From positions 1-9,295 of the forward strand of contig JBHHYU010000107.1 of assembly GCA_046757725.1 (NCBI GenBank): 9,295 nt of DNA, written 5' to 3'. Both the position numbers and the translations under genes were made by a program. The notes under the pieces are model-generated. The model was given only the letters and a program-made list of their open reading frames with translations, was not told the origin of the DNA and searched no databases. The stretch comes from JBHHYU01 sp046757725 (GTDB lineage Bacteria; Desulfobacterota; Binatia; UBA9968). Of the stretch, positions 1-6,072 are shown in pieces (the stretch's first letter is position 1; each line of letters begins with the position of its first letter).

Positions 1-23
1 TGACCTGAGTCCGTTCCTTTTGA

Positions 24-47
24 TACCCCGCAGCTTGCTGCGGGGTA
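24..47. repeat. Perfect GC-rich palindrome, REP-like or terminator stem
   Basis: Two perfectly complementary 11-base arms (TACCCCGCAGC at 24-34 and GCTGCGGGGTA at 37-47) are separated by TT, so the RNA would fold into a strong hairpin with a 4-nt loop. On the plus strand the stem is followed by a loosely T-rich stretch (TAGTTCATTTAGTTT), so it could end a plus-strand transcript entering from the left. On the minus strand the following bases are A-rich, so it is a poor terminator for the DoxX gene. Its symmetry and intergenic position also fit a dispersed short palindromic (REP-like) repeat, but only one copy is in this window. Confidence 0.6.
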
Positions 48-61
48 GTTCATTTAGTTTG

Positions 62-81
62 CCTGCAAGCGTGTCTGCAGG
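62..81. repeat. Small inverted repeat
   Basis: CCTGCA (62-67) and TGCAGG (76-81) are perfect 6-base complements with an 8-nt loop, lying between the strong palindrome at 24-47 and the end of the DoxX gene. Short T runs follow on the plus strand. It may be a secondary element of the same intergenic structure or chance. No function can be assigned. Confidence 0.25.
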
Positions 82-135
82 GTTTCATTAGGATACCTTG
101 TTGAAAACTCGTATAGAGGTGGATCTCGGCGGTAC

Positions 136-576
136 TTAGGTTTTTATCAAAAGCCCGTCAAGAGACCATTTTCCGCCCCCTTTGATGATCGCGAGAACGC
201 ATAAGCCCAGTACCAGAAGATGGTATTCAAAACCCTCGCCTTGGCGGGTCCCAAGCCAGTTCATAAAGAAACCATTTTGAGCATGCACTAGGAAAATAGC
301 GCCCAGCATGATCAGGCCGATCCCAAAGCCGCAGAAACGAGTTAAAAACCCGATGAGCAATCCGAAAGCGCCGAACGATTCGCCAACGATAACCAAGAAT
401 GCCAGGACGGCAGGCATGCCCAACTGAACGAAATGGTGGAGTGTTTCCGAGAAACCTGCGCCTCCGAAGAGCCCTAAGAGCTTCTGTAAACCATGAGGCA
501 GAAAGACAACCCCCAGGGTGAGCCGGACAATAAAACCAGCTACGTCTTTATCCGTTTGAAAGAGTTTCCTTAGCAT
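136..576 (-). CDS. DoxX family inner-membrane protein
   Basis: This is a small integral membrane protein of 146 residues. DoxX-family proteins are a broad group of four-helix membrane proteins, some linked to thiosulfate:quinone oxidation or redox stress, many of unknown role. Four hydrophobic segments are visible at about residues 14-34, 57-77, 81-97 and 117-132. The first ends in the family-typical FLPHGLQKL (about 25-33), and the second carries a buried Glu in VGESFGAFGLLIGF (E66). I start at the ATG at 576 because AAAGGA lies 6 nt upstream (583-588). The ATG 5 codons earlier, at 591, has no Shine-Dalgarno sequence. The length is normal for the family. The gene stands alone on the minus strand, diverging from the amidohydrolase module, with no neighbour that fixes its function. 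The family assignment is secure; the physiological role is not. Confidence 0.85.
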   Translation of the reverse strand: MLRKLFQTDKDVAGFIVRLTLGVVFLPHGLQKLLGLFGGAGFSETLHHFVQLGMPAVLAFLVIVGESFGAFGLLIGFLTRFCGFGIGLIMLGAIFLVHAQNGFFMNWLGTRQGEGFEYHLLVLGLCVLAIIKGGGKWSLDGLLIKT

Positions 577-582
577 AATCTG

Positions 583-588
583 TCCTTT
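583..588 (-). promoter_or_regulatory. Ribosome binding site of the DoxX gene
   Basis: AAAGGA on the minus strand lies 6 nt before the ATG at 576. It falls inside the longer open frame that begins at 591, which decides in favour of the shorter start. Confidence 0.6.
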
Positions 589-904
589 CATTCACATCTT
601 AGCTTGCCAGGCTAAAAGAAGGGGTGTTTAAGTTTAGACGCAGGCCATTCCAATCAGCAGAGACGGTTTATGCTAGGTTGGCATCTATTCTCCAAAAAGT
701 CCATGAGCGGTCGCTTTATTAACAACGCGGGCGACTGTGTAAGGGCAGTGAACACCACAATCTCGTGTCTACAAGAGGGCGTCGTTAAACTCTAGGTACC
801 TATGAGTAGTGTGGTTATTCAGTTCACTCATGCAGACAGCGCCGACTAAAGTAAAAAAGAAAAACATGGTGACAAGTTCGAATCGTCGAAGTGGAACCCT
901 TGCC

Positions 905-934
905 TTGACTACCGCCATAAACCCGTCCTATTTT
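905..934 (+). promoter_or_regulatory. Candidate sigma70-type promoter for the amidohydrolase operon
   Basis: TTGACT (905-910) matches 5 of 6 bases of a -35 box. It is followed after 18 nt by TATTTT (929-934), which matches 4 of 6 bases of a -10 box. Transcription from here would give a leader of roughly 85 nt before the ATG at 1025. This is a consensus match only. Confidence 0.3.
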
Positions 935-1024
935 ACGTAACAACAAACTTGGCTGGGAGTTTACTGAATCCATTGCCCAACTCGAAAGATGGGACGAACT
1001 ATTTCTCGTAGATGGAGTTGAACG

Positions 1025-2158
1025 ATGAGAGACGGATTTAGAGTAATCGATGCTGATCGGCATGTTTTGGAGCCGTCTGACCTGTTCGATAGATATCTAC
1101 CCGACCGTTTTCGGGGACGGGTGCGAGTCGAGGGACCTAACCAAACCGTGCGTTTCGTGGATGGGGAACCCATTTCCGATTCACACCGGAGACCGGGCCG
1201 GCGGACGGAGGACTTCGGTTTCATCTTCGCGGGGTCCAAGCGCTGGCGGGAGACCTTCGCGGATGCTTTGGCGGCTGGCTTCGATCCCGCTTCGAACCTA
1301 CGGGACATGGACCGCGAGGGTATTGATCTCAGTATTCTTTTCCCGACCCTCGGGCTCTACCTCATCTGGCGGGACAACCTGGACCCGGAACTGTGCGCCG
1401 CCATGTGCCGTGCGTACAATACCTGGCTGGCGGAGTATTGCAGCTATGATCCGTCGCGGCTGCGTGGCGTTGCTCTCATTCCGTTACAGAATCCGACTCG
1501 GGCGGTGGCCGAGCTGCGACACGCAAAAGAAAAATTGGGCTTGGTGGGCATCTTTTGGCGACCCAACAAGCTGTGCGGGCGAACGCTCTCCAGCCCCGAC
1601 TATTTCCCGATCTACGAACTGGCCTCGGAGCTGGGAGTCCCTCTCTGTATCCATGAGGGGGCTCGCACCGTGCTACCTCAGGCCGGATCGGATCGCTACA
1701 GCGAATTTGGCCGCCACATCGCCTGTCACTCTCTCGAACAGCTGCTCGCCTGCCTCAACTTTTGTGCCGACGGTGTGTTAGAGCGTTTTCCACGTCTCAA
1801 GGTCGCTCACCTCGAGTCCGGTTGCGGGTGGGTCCCATTCTGGCTGGAGCGTATGGACGAGCATTGGGAACACGAATCCCATGGATCCGCCCGAAGCACA
1901 AAAGAGAAACCCAGCTCTTACTTTAAACGCCAGTGCTGGGCGAGCTGTGAAGCCGGCGAAGAGCTCGTGCCTTGTTTTGTAGAGCAGGTCGGAGCGGACT
2001 ACCTGACGATCGCGACCGATTATCCGCACAGCGATGCGGTGGGCAAATTCCCGGATCGGACCATAGGGGCGCTCAGCACAAACCATAGGTTGTCTGCGGA
2101 GACGCGCCGGAAGATCTTGTGGGATAACTCAACTCGTTTATACGGACTCGAGGTCTAA
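1025..2158 (+). CDS. Amidohydrolase-2 family metal-dependent hydrolase or decarboxylase
   Basis: This is a 377-residue TIM-barrel metalloenzyme of the amidohydrolase_2 family, which includes ACMSD-type decarboxylases and C-C or C-N hydrolases. The N-terminal signature VIDADRHVLEP supplies an Asp-x-His pair (D11, H13) where ACMSD has His-x-His. Further likely metal or active-site residues are H210 (LCIHEG), H262 (KVAHLESGCGWVPFWLERMDEH) and D332 (ATDYPHSD). These follow the expected order in the barrel, and the length is normal. There is no signal peptide, so it is probably cytoplasmic. GGAG at 1014-1017, 7 nt before the ATG, supports the start. Its stop is 2 nt from the next gene, so the two are surely cotranscribed. 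The substrate is unknown: the family is too diverse, and the dehydrogenase next door suggests only that an oxo or hydroxy acid is involved. Confidence 0.85.
   Translation: MRDGFRVIDADRHVLEPSDLFDRYLPDRFRGRVRVEGPNQTVRFVDGEPISDSHRRPGRRTEDFGFIFAGSKRWRETFADALAAGFDPASNLRDMDREGIDLSILFPTLGLYLIWRDNLDPELCAAMCRAYNTWLAEYCSYDPSRLRGVALIPLQNPTRAVAELRHAKEKLGLVGIFWRPNKLCGRTLSSPDYFPIYELASELGVPLCIHEGARTVLPQAGSDRYSEFGRHIACHSLEQLLACLNFCADGVLERFPRLKVAHLESGCGWVPFWLERMDEHWEHESHGSARSTKEKPSSYFKRQCWASCEAGEELVPCFVEQVGADYLTIATDYPHSDAVGKFPDRTIGALSTNHRLSAETRRKILWDNSTRLYGLEV
2150..2153 (+). promoter_or_regulatory. Ribosome binding site inside the amidohydrolase gene
   Basis: GAGG at the very end of the amidohydrolase coding sequence sits 7 nt before the dehydrogenase ATG. 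Ribosomes ending the first gene would therefore be well placed to start the second. Confidence 0.5.
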
Positions 2159-2160
2159 AG

Positions 2161-3189
2161 ATGGCAAATTTTCGTGTTGTTTACTGCGGGAGCAACGAGG
2201 TCCCCGTCAATTTCATCAAGCCGATCCTTGATGAGATCGACGCAGAGTTGGTGATCGAACGGCCAAAAACTGATGCAGAGGTCGCTGAGGCGGGACGCGA
2301 GGCGGATGCGCTGATCTTCCACGGTGCAGTTCCGCTCACTCGGGAGATCCTGTCGTCACTCCGCCGTTGCAAGATCGTGTGCCGAACCGGTGTCGGCGTG
2401 GACCGACTGGACCTGCGTGCAGCGGCGGAGTACGGTGTCATGATCAGCAACGCGGCGGGCTGCAACGCGATCGAGGTTGCGGAGCAGACGATCGGTCTGC
2501 TGATAGCAGTCGCAAGAAAGCTCGTGCGTATGAACCAGTACGTACATGAAGGGCGTTGGCGGCGTCACAGCCGCGAACTCTTCGCCTATCGCGGCTCCGT
2601 TTCCCGTATTACCGGGCGAACCCTCGGTATCGTTGGCCTGGGCCACGTGGGGCGCCAGGTTGCCCCCCGCGCGCAAGGACTGCGCATGCAGGTGCAGGCT
2701 GTGGATCCCTACCTGAACCCCAAGATTGCGGACGACCTTGAGGTGCCGCTCGTCTCCTTGGATGAACTTATCCAAACCTCCGACTTCATCAGCCTGCACG
2801 CTCCTCTCACCCGCGCGACCCGTAAAATGATCGGCCGTGCGCAGTTTGCGGCGATGAAGAACACGGCATTCCTCATTAACTGTGCTCGGGGTGGTCTGGT
2901 GGATGCGGATGCTCTTTACGATGCCCTAGTGTCCGGGCAGATTGCAGGCGCAGCCCTGGATGTCACCGACCCGGAGCCGATGCCTAGCGACCACCGTATC
3001 CTAACGCTTCACAACGTCATCGTCACGGCTCATACCGCTGCTAACTCGAACGAGTCCTATTTTGATTGCCAAACCCATGCGGCAAGGGAGGTTGTGCGGG
3101 TTCTCAACGGTCAACCACCAACTACGGAAGTCAAGGATCCGTGGCTGGTAGATACCGATGCCCAGGACCGAGGATTCGGTGGGGTCTAA
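2161..3189 (+). CDS. D-isomer-specific 2-hydroxyacid dehydrogenase (NAD-dependent)
   Basis: This 342-residue cytosolic oxidoreductase interconverts a D-2-hydroxyacid and its 2-oxo acid using NAD(H). The N-terminal substrate domain contains the family segment CRTGVGVDRLDL (74-85). The Rossmann domain has GLGHVG (159-164), followed by an Asp (D182, AVDPYL) that favours NAD over NADP. The catalytic triad is complete: R243 (NCARGGLVD), E272 (DPEP) and H291 (VTAHTA). There is no C-terminal ACT domain and the protein is shorter than most SerA enzymes, so a biosynthetic phosphoglycerate dehydrogenase role is possible but less likely than a catabolic one. Translation is probably coupled to the amidohydrolase: the ATG follows its stop by 2 nt, and GAGG at 2150-2153 lies inside that gene. 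Both genes are GC-rich (45 of 60 bases at 2641-2700). The exact substrate cannot be assigned. Confidence 0.88.
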   Translation: MANFRVVYCGSNEVPVNFIKPILDEIDAELVIERPKTDAEVAEAGREADALIFHGAVPLTREILSSLRRCKIVCRTGVGVDRLDLRAAAEYGVMISNAAGCNAIEVAEQTIGLLIAVARKLVRMNQYVHEGRWRRHSRELFAYRGSVSRITGRTLGIVGLGHVGRQVAPRAQGLRMQVQAVDPYLNPKIADDLEVPLVSLDELIQTSDFISLHAPLTRATRKMIGRAQFAAMKNTAFLINCARGGLVDADALYDALVSGQIAGAALDVTDPEPMPSDHRILTLHNVIVTAHTAANSNESYFDCQTHAAREVVRVLNGQPPTTEVKDPWLVDTDAQDRGFGGV

Positions 3190-3355
3190 ACGTGATGCCA
3201 TAGAGCTTCAGGAGAGAAAAATCGATCCTCAATCATTTTCCTGATTCTTCGGTACTCCTGCGGCTTGCCGTGTGCTCAAGACCGATCGCACTTCTACTTT
3301 CAGTGCCCCACGAAAATAGCAATCTATTGTAACATTTGCGTTACGTTGCTACCGG
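3190..3355. other. Convergent intergenic gap
   Basis: This 166-nt gap lies between two converging genes. There is no strong GC-rich terminator. It contains AATCA/TGATT (3231-3246, 6-nt loop) and two small adjacent hairpins at 3315-3344. No gene is visible. Confidence 0.5.
3315..3344 (-). terminator. Weak candidate terminator of msrPQ
   Basis: Read on the minus strand just after the msrQ stop, GTAAC-GCAAAT-GTTAC (3344-3329) is followed directly by AATAG-ATTG-CTATT (3328-3315) and a short T run. Both stems are only 5 bp and the second is AT-rich, so this is a possible but weak intrinsic terminator. Confidence 0.25.
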
Positions 3356-4003
3356 TTACCCGGGGATGCTTGATTTTTTAGCCGATGAGACCGAAAGGTC
3401 TTTGGCGGCTGAAAGCTCGTGCCGCTTTTGTCGCCATTTCGTGAGTACTCGGTAGAGCAGCAACAGTGTCAGAATAAGTCCGTAAATCAGCGGCCTTCGA
3501 ATGTCCGCCTTGACCTGCCACAAAAAATGAACGATGCCACCGATGGCACTAAAGTAGATCAGGCGATGCAATTGCTGCCAGCGTTTGCCCAACCGCCGTA
3601 TCATGCCACTGGTCGAGGTCAGCGCGAGAGGGATTAGCAGGACAAAGCTCAAAAAGCCAACCGTAATGAAGGGACGCTTGATCACGTCCCTCACGATTTC
3701 GTCTAAGTCAAAGAATTGATCCAGCCATATGTAGGTCGTGAAATGAAGGCAGGCATAGAAAAAAGCGTAGAGGCCTAACATCCGTCGCAGCTTAATCAGC
3801 CATGGCCAACCCGTCAATTTCCTGAGCGGTGTGACACTCAGTGTAATGAGTAAGAAGATCAGGGTCGAACTTCCGAACAAACGAGTGATGACCTCGATGG
3901 GATTAGCGCCGAGGTTATCCGTATAAGTATAAAGACCTAGGATACCGAGGGGAGTAAGGCAGGCGATAAAAACAGTTGTCTTAAGCCAGGGTAAAGTTCT
4001 CAT
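3356..4003 (-). CDS. msrQ: MsrQ, haem-binding membrane subunit of the MsrPQ methionine-sulfoxide reductase
   Basis: MsrQ (formerly YedZ) is an inner-membrane b-type cytochrome that passes electrons to periplasmic MsrP. From the ATG at 4003 the protein has 215 residues, close to the roughly 211 of the E. coli protein, with about six hydrophobic segments. Family landmarks are LRRMLGLYAFFYACLHFTTY (72-91), a tail of the PLALTSTSG type (125-133), KRWQQLHRLIYF (140-151) and VHFLWQVK (158-165). The likely haem-ligand histidines are H87, H146 and H159, spaced as in the E. coli protein. The open frame extends upstream to a TTG at 4054. I prefer 4003 because the N-terminus then matches the family, although neither site has a good Shine-Dalgarno sequence. 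It lies downstream of msrP in the same direction, and the pair should form one operon. Confidence 0.9.
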   Translation of the reverse strand: MRTLPWLKTTVFIACLTPLGILGLYTYTDNLGANPIEVITRLFGSSTLIFLLITLSVTPLRKLTGWPWLIKLRRMLGLYAFFYACLHFTTYIWLDQFFDLDEIVRDVIKRPFITVGFLSFVLLIPLALTSTSGMIRRLGKRWQQLHRLIYFSAIGGIVHFLWQVKADIRRPLIYGLILTLLLLYRVLTKWRQKRHELSAAKDLSVSSAKKSSIPG

Positions 4004-4099
4004 GACAAGAAGAGATTCGCGTGCAGGAGCCGGAGGGCGGGATGCATTCTGCAACTTCTAAATTTGAAATTCTGGATTCTAACCTCTACACTTTTCTTT

Positions 4100-5062
4100 C
4101 TAGTAATACTTTTTCAGGTCCATACCCCGATACAGTCCGGCCACCTGATCGGCATAACCGTTGAACATGAGAGTTTTGCGCTTGAAAAATTCTCCGATAC
4201 GGCGCTCTCGGGCCTGGCTCCATCGCGGGTGGTCAACCGTGGGATTGACGTTGGAATAAAATCCATACTCGTTGGGTGCAGCCTTGTTCCAAGCGGTCTG
4301 TGGTTGCTTTTCTACGAAACGGATCTTGACGATGGATTTGATACTCTTGAAACCGTATTTCCAGGGTACGACCAGCCGCAGCGGCGCGCCATTCTGGCCC
4401 GGCAAGGTTCTGCCATAGAGACCGACAGCGAAGATTGCCAAGGGATGCATCGCCTCATCCAAGCGCAAACCCTCCACGTAGGGCCAGTCTAGAACGGCCC
4501 TGCGCTGCCCGGGCATCCGTTTGGGGTCAAACAGAGTGACAAATTCCACATATTTGGCCTTGGAGGTCGGCTCAACAAGTTTAATAAGCGAGTTCACCGA
4601 AAAACCCACCCAAGGAACCACCATCGACCACGCTTCCACGCAGCGTAGACGATAGATTCGCTCCTCCAGGGGACCGATTTTGAAGAACTTATCGATGTCG
4701 TAGATCTTCGGATGCTTGACCTCACCCTCGACGGCTATCGTCCAAGGACGGGTAACGAGGTATTTCGCATTTTGCGCCGGCGAATATTTGTCCGTGCCGA
4801 GTTCGTAAAAGTTGTTATAGTGGGTGATGTCTTTGAAGGAGTTGAGTTTTTCCTTGGTGCTGAACGGGCTCTTACGCAGCCCAGTGAGTTTCCCCCTCAC
4901 TTGGCTCTCAGCGGCGGTTGCCTTCGAAGCCGGGAATGCAAACCCCGTAGTCAATGCTGCTGCGATACTCGACGCACGAACGATGAAATCACGGCGATTG
5001 AGGTAGGTGTCTCGATCCGTGATTTCGCTGTTTTTTATATCGCTGTTTTTTTTTATCAACAT
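4100..5062 (-). CDS. msrP: MsrP, periplasmic molybdopterin methionine-sulfoxide reductase, catalytic subunit
   Basis: MsrP (formerly YedY) reduces methionine sulfoxide in periplasmic proteins using a molybdopterin cofactor. The protein has 320 residues from the chosen start. It opens with a Tat signal peptide: NRRDF at 22-26, then a hydrophobic stretch ending near ATAAES (about 49-53). The mature part shows ITHYNNFYELGTDK (79-92), which resembles the cofactor-binding segment of E. coli MsrP. The molybdenum-ligand cysteine is C141 in YRLRCVEAWSMVVPW. GRTLPGQNGAPLRLVVPWKYGFK matches the sulfite-oxidase-type fold. The ATG at 5062 has GGAGGT 7 nt upstream. An in-frame ATG at 5098 has no such site and would put extra residues before the Tat motif. 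The N-terminus contains a 9-A run and a short KNSD/E-I repeat. The gene is first in the msrPQ pair. Confidence 0.94.
   Translation of the reverse strand: MLIKKNSDIKNSEITDRDTYLNRRDFIVRASSIAAALTTGFAFPASKATAAESQVRGKLTGLRKSPFSTKEKLNSFKDITHYNNFYELGTDKYSPAQNAKYLVTRPWTIAVEGEVKHPKIYDIDKFFKIGPLEERIYRLRCVEAWSMVVPWVGFSVNSLIKLVEPTSKAKYVEFVTLFDPKRMPGQRRAVLDWPYVEGLRLDEAMHPLAIFAVGLYGRTLPGQNGAPLRLVVPWKYGFKSIKSIVKIRFVEKQPQTAWNKAAPNEYGFYSNVNPTVDHPRWSQARERRIGEFFKRKTLMFNGYADQVAGLYRGMDLKKYY
5025..5054 (-). repeat. A-run and 15-nt tandem repeat in the msrP N-terminus
   Basis: On the plus strand TCGCTG followed by T runs occurs at 5025-5036 and 5040-5054, a period of 15 nt, so the coding frame is kept. The protein reads KNSDI then KNSEI. 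The second run is nine identical bases within codons 3-6 of msrP. It precedes the Tat motif, in a part of the protein that is removed after export. Confidence 0.6.
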
Positions 5063-5069
5063 TGGCTGC

Positions 5070-5075
5070 ACCTCC
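5070..5075 (-). promoter_or_regulatory. Strong ribosome binding site of msrP
   Basis: GGAGGT on the minus strand is 7 nt before the ATG at 5062. It is the best Shine-Dalgarno match in the window and fixes the msrP start against the longer frame from 5098. Confidence 0.8.
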
Positions 5076-5100
5076 GAGCGGCCATGAAATGAAAGCAAGG

Positions 5101-5122
5101 AATGTCACCGGGTATTGTCACC
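5101..5122. repeat. Direct repeat AATGTCACC/ATTGTCACC in the msrP leader
   Basis: AATGTCACC (5101-5109) and ATTGTCACC (5114-5122) repeat with a 13-bp period and one mismatch, overlapping the left arm of the inverted repeat at 5110-5147. It could be a pair of response-regulator half-sites or chance. Confidence 0.3.
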
Positions 5123-5147
5123 TGCCATCGCCGGATTTTCAATACCC
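5110..5147. promoter_or_regulatory. Inverted repeat upstream of msrP, possible operator
   Basis: GGGTATTG (5110-5117) and CAATACCC (5140-5147) are perfect 8-base inverted copies with 22 nt between them and centres 30 bp apart, about three helical turns. They lie 48-85 nt upstream of the msrP start. The spacing suits a dimeric regulator bound to one face of DNA. A stem-loop in a leader RNA is the alternative. A weak minus-strand promoter (TTGTCA at 5163-5168, 18 nt, TATTGA at 5139-5144) would have its -10 box overlapping one arm. The regulator is not in this window. Confidence 0.4.
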
Positions 5148-5287
5148 CTTTGTTGTTTCACTTGACAAGGCGCGAATCCTGGACTGTGACGAACAGAACG
5201 CCCTTCAATTCGTTCTCTATCTCGGTTAAGAATACACGGTCGGATCTCTTAATAAGCCAGACATCAGGACAGAAGTCTCCCTTTCCG

Positions 5288-6016
5288 CTACACAGGCTTG
5301 TTCCTCGATGCATGGGTTTTGTCACTGAGTAAGTGTCTCAAATAGGCATAGGTCTTGGGGGCTTGCACCTGGAGTTGATGAGATCCCTTGAGATCATTCC
5401 ACAGCCTCATAAGATCCTTTGCTACATCGATGTCGAAAGCGGGCGGGAGAAGCACTATTTTCAACCCTAACTCCTTAGCCCTCGCCATTGTACTTTCCAG
5501 GACTTCTTCCGTACTCCACGGAATATTGCGAAAGAGCCCTTCAGCAGGCCTGGTAAGCCCCACCAGGTAATAACCACCATCACTGGATGGTCCCAGCACG
5601 ACACGGGATTCTTGTCCACGCAGGTGATGGTAGGCCTGGTCCAGGGATGCTAACGGCATTGTGGGGCTGTCACTGCCGGCAATAACGACCTCCTTATAGC
5701 CCATTTGAAACAGATCGACAAAAACGTGGTGAACCCGCTCGCCGAGATCTCTTCCTCTTTGTGCTAGTAACCTACTCTTCATAAACACACGCCGAAAATA
5801 GTCTTTTCCCTCCGGAGAGAAGGCTATCCAATGGTCGCTCCGTTCAAGTTTTCGCATCTTTGCTACGGTGTCGGCCAAAAAACACTCATAGAGCGTGGCA
5901 GCCTCCGATGGGGTAAGATAGGGCTGTAACCGTGTCTTAACAAGGCCAACCTCCGGAGCTTTAGCCATGGCCACGAGAGCCCTGCCTCTGATGGGGTTTC
6001 CGCTAGCCGTGTCCAT
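5288..6016 (-). CDS. DUF2064/TIGR04282 family glycosyltransferase
   Basis: This 242-residue protein has a GT-A-like nucleotide-sugar transferase fold and belongs to the DUF2064/TIGR04282 group, often found beside radical-SAM or selenium-associated genes. Visible motifs are MAKAPEVGLVKTRL (17-30, nucleotide-binding loop with K27 and R29), AGSDSPTMP (113-121, D116), LGPSSDGGYYLVGL (141-154, D146), FRNIPWSTEEVLE (162-174) and AFDIDVAKDL (193-202, D195 and D197). These are all the conserved blocks and the length is normal. No signal peptide or membrane segment is seen, so it is probably cytoplasmic. It starts 56 nt after the mtgA stop on the same strand, so it is likely the last gene of a mutY-mtgA cluster. 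The start has no strong Shine-Dalgarno sequence. The acceptor is unknown: no radical-SAM, selenium or arsenosugar gene is nearby. Confidence 0.85.
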   Translation of the reverse strand: MDTASGNPIRGRALVAMAKAPEVGLVKTRLQPYLTPSEAATLYECFLADTVAKMRKLERSDHWIAFSPEGKDYFRRVFMKSRLLAQRGRDLGERVHHVFVDLFQMGYKEVVIAGSDSPTMPLASLDQAYHHLRGQESRVVLGPSSDGGYYLVGLTRPAEGLFRNIPWSTEEVLESTMARAKELGLKIVLLPPAFDIDVAKDLMRLWNDLKGSHQLQVQAPKTYAYLRHLLSDKTHASRNKPV

Positions 6017-6072
6017 TCGGGTGTCTCACTGGGTCGGGCATACCGCGGCTTCTAAGCTATGTGCACACACTC

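Larger units (their letters stand above)
577..1024. other. Divergent intergenic region without a supported gene
   Basis: About 450 nt separate the divergent DoxX and amidohydrolase genes. It must hold promoters in both directions. I see a candidate plus-strand promoter (905-934) and a 6-base inverted repeat, ATGAGT (802-807) and ACTCAT (826-831), with an 18-nt loop. A 15-codon ATG-to-TAA frame at 802-849 overlaps that repeat but has no convincing ribosome binding site. An A-rich patch occurs near 848-865. No tRNA, strong hairpin or recognisable gene remnant was found. The stretch looks less GC-rich than the genes on its right. Confidence 0.5.

Noticed and set aside
802..849. 15-codon frame starting ATG AGT AGT in the divergent gap
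   Set aside because: Only a weak AGG lies before it, there is no recognisable peptide, and a frame of this length is expected by chance.
872..888. GTTCGAATC resembling a tRNA T-loop
   Set aside because: The flanking bases do not form the 5-bp T stem, and no acceptor, D or anticodon arm is present around it.
1050..1781. 243-codon alternative frame inside the amidohydrolase gene
   Set aside because: It is rich in Arg, Ser, Trp and Pro with no domain, as expected for a shifted frame of a GC-rich gene.
5226..5252. TTAAGA/TCTTAA inverted repeat after the glycosyltransferase gene
   Set aside because: A 6-bp AT-rich stem with a 15-nt loop and no T-tract is too weak to call a terminator or operator.
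5102..5332. Plus-strand 76-codon frame across the msrP leader
   Set aside because: No family resemblance, no ribosome site, and its 3-prime part is antisense to the glycosyltransferase. It would also occupy the regulatory region of msrP.
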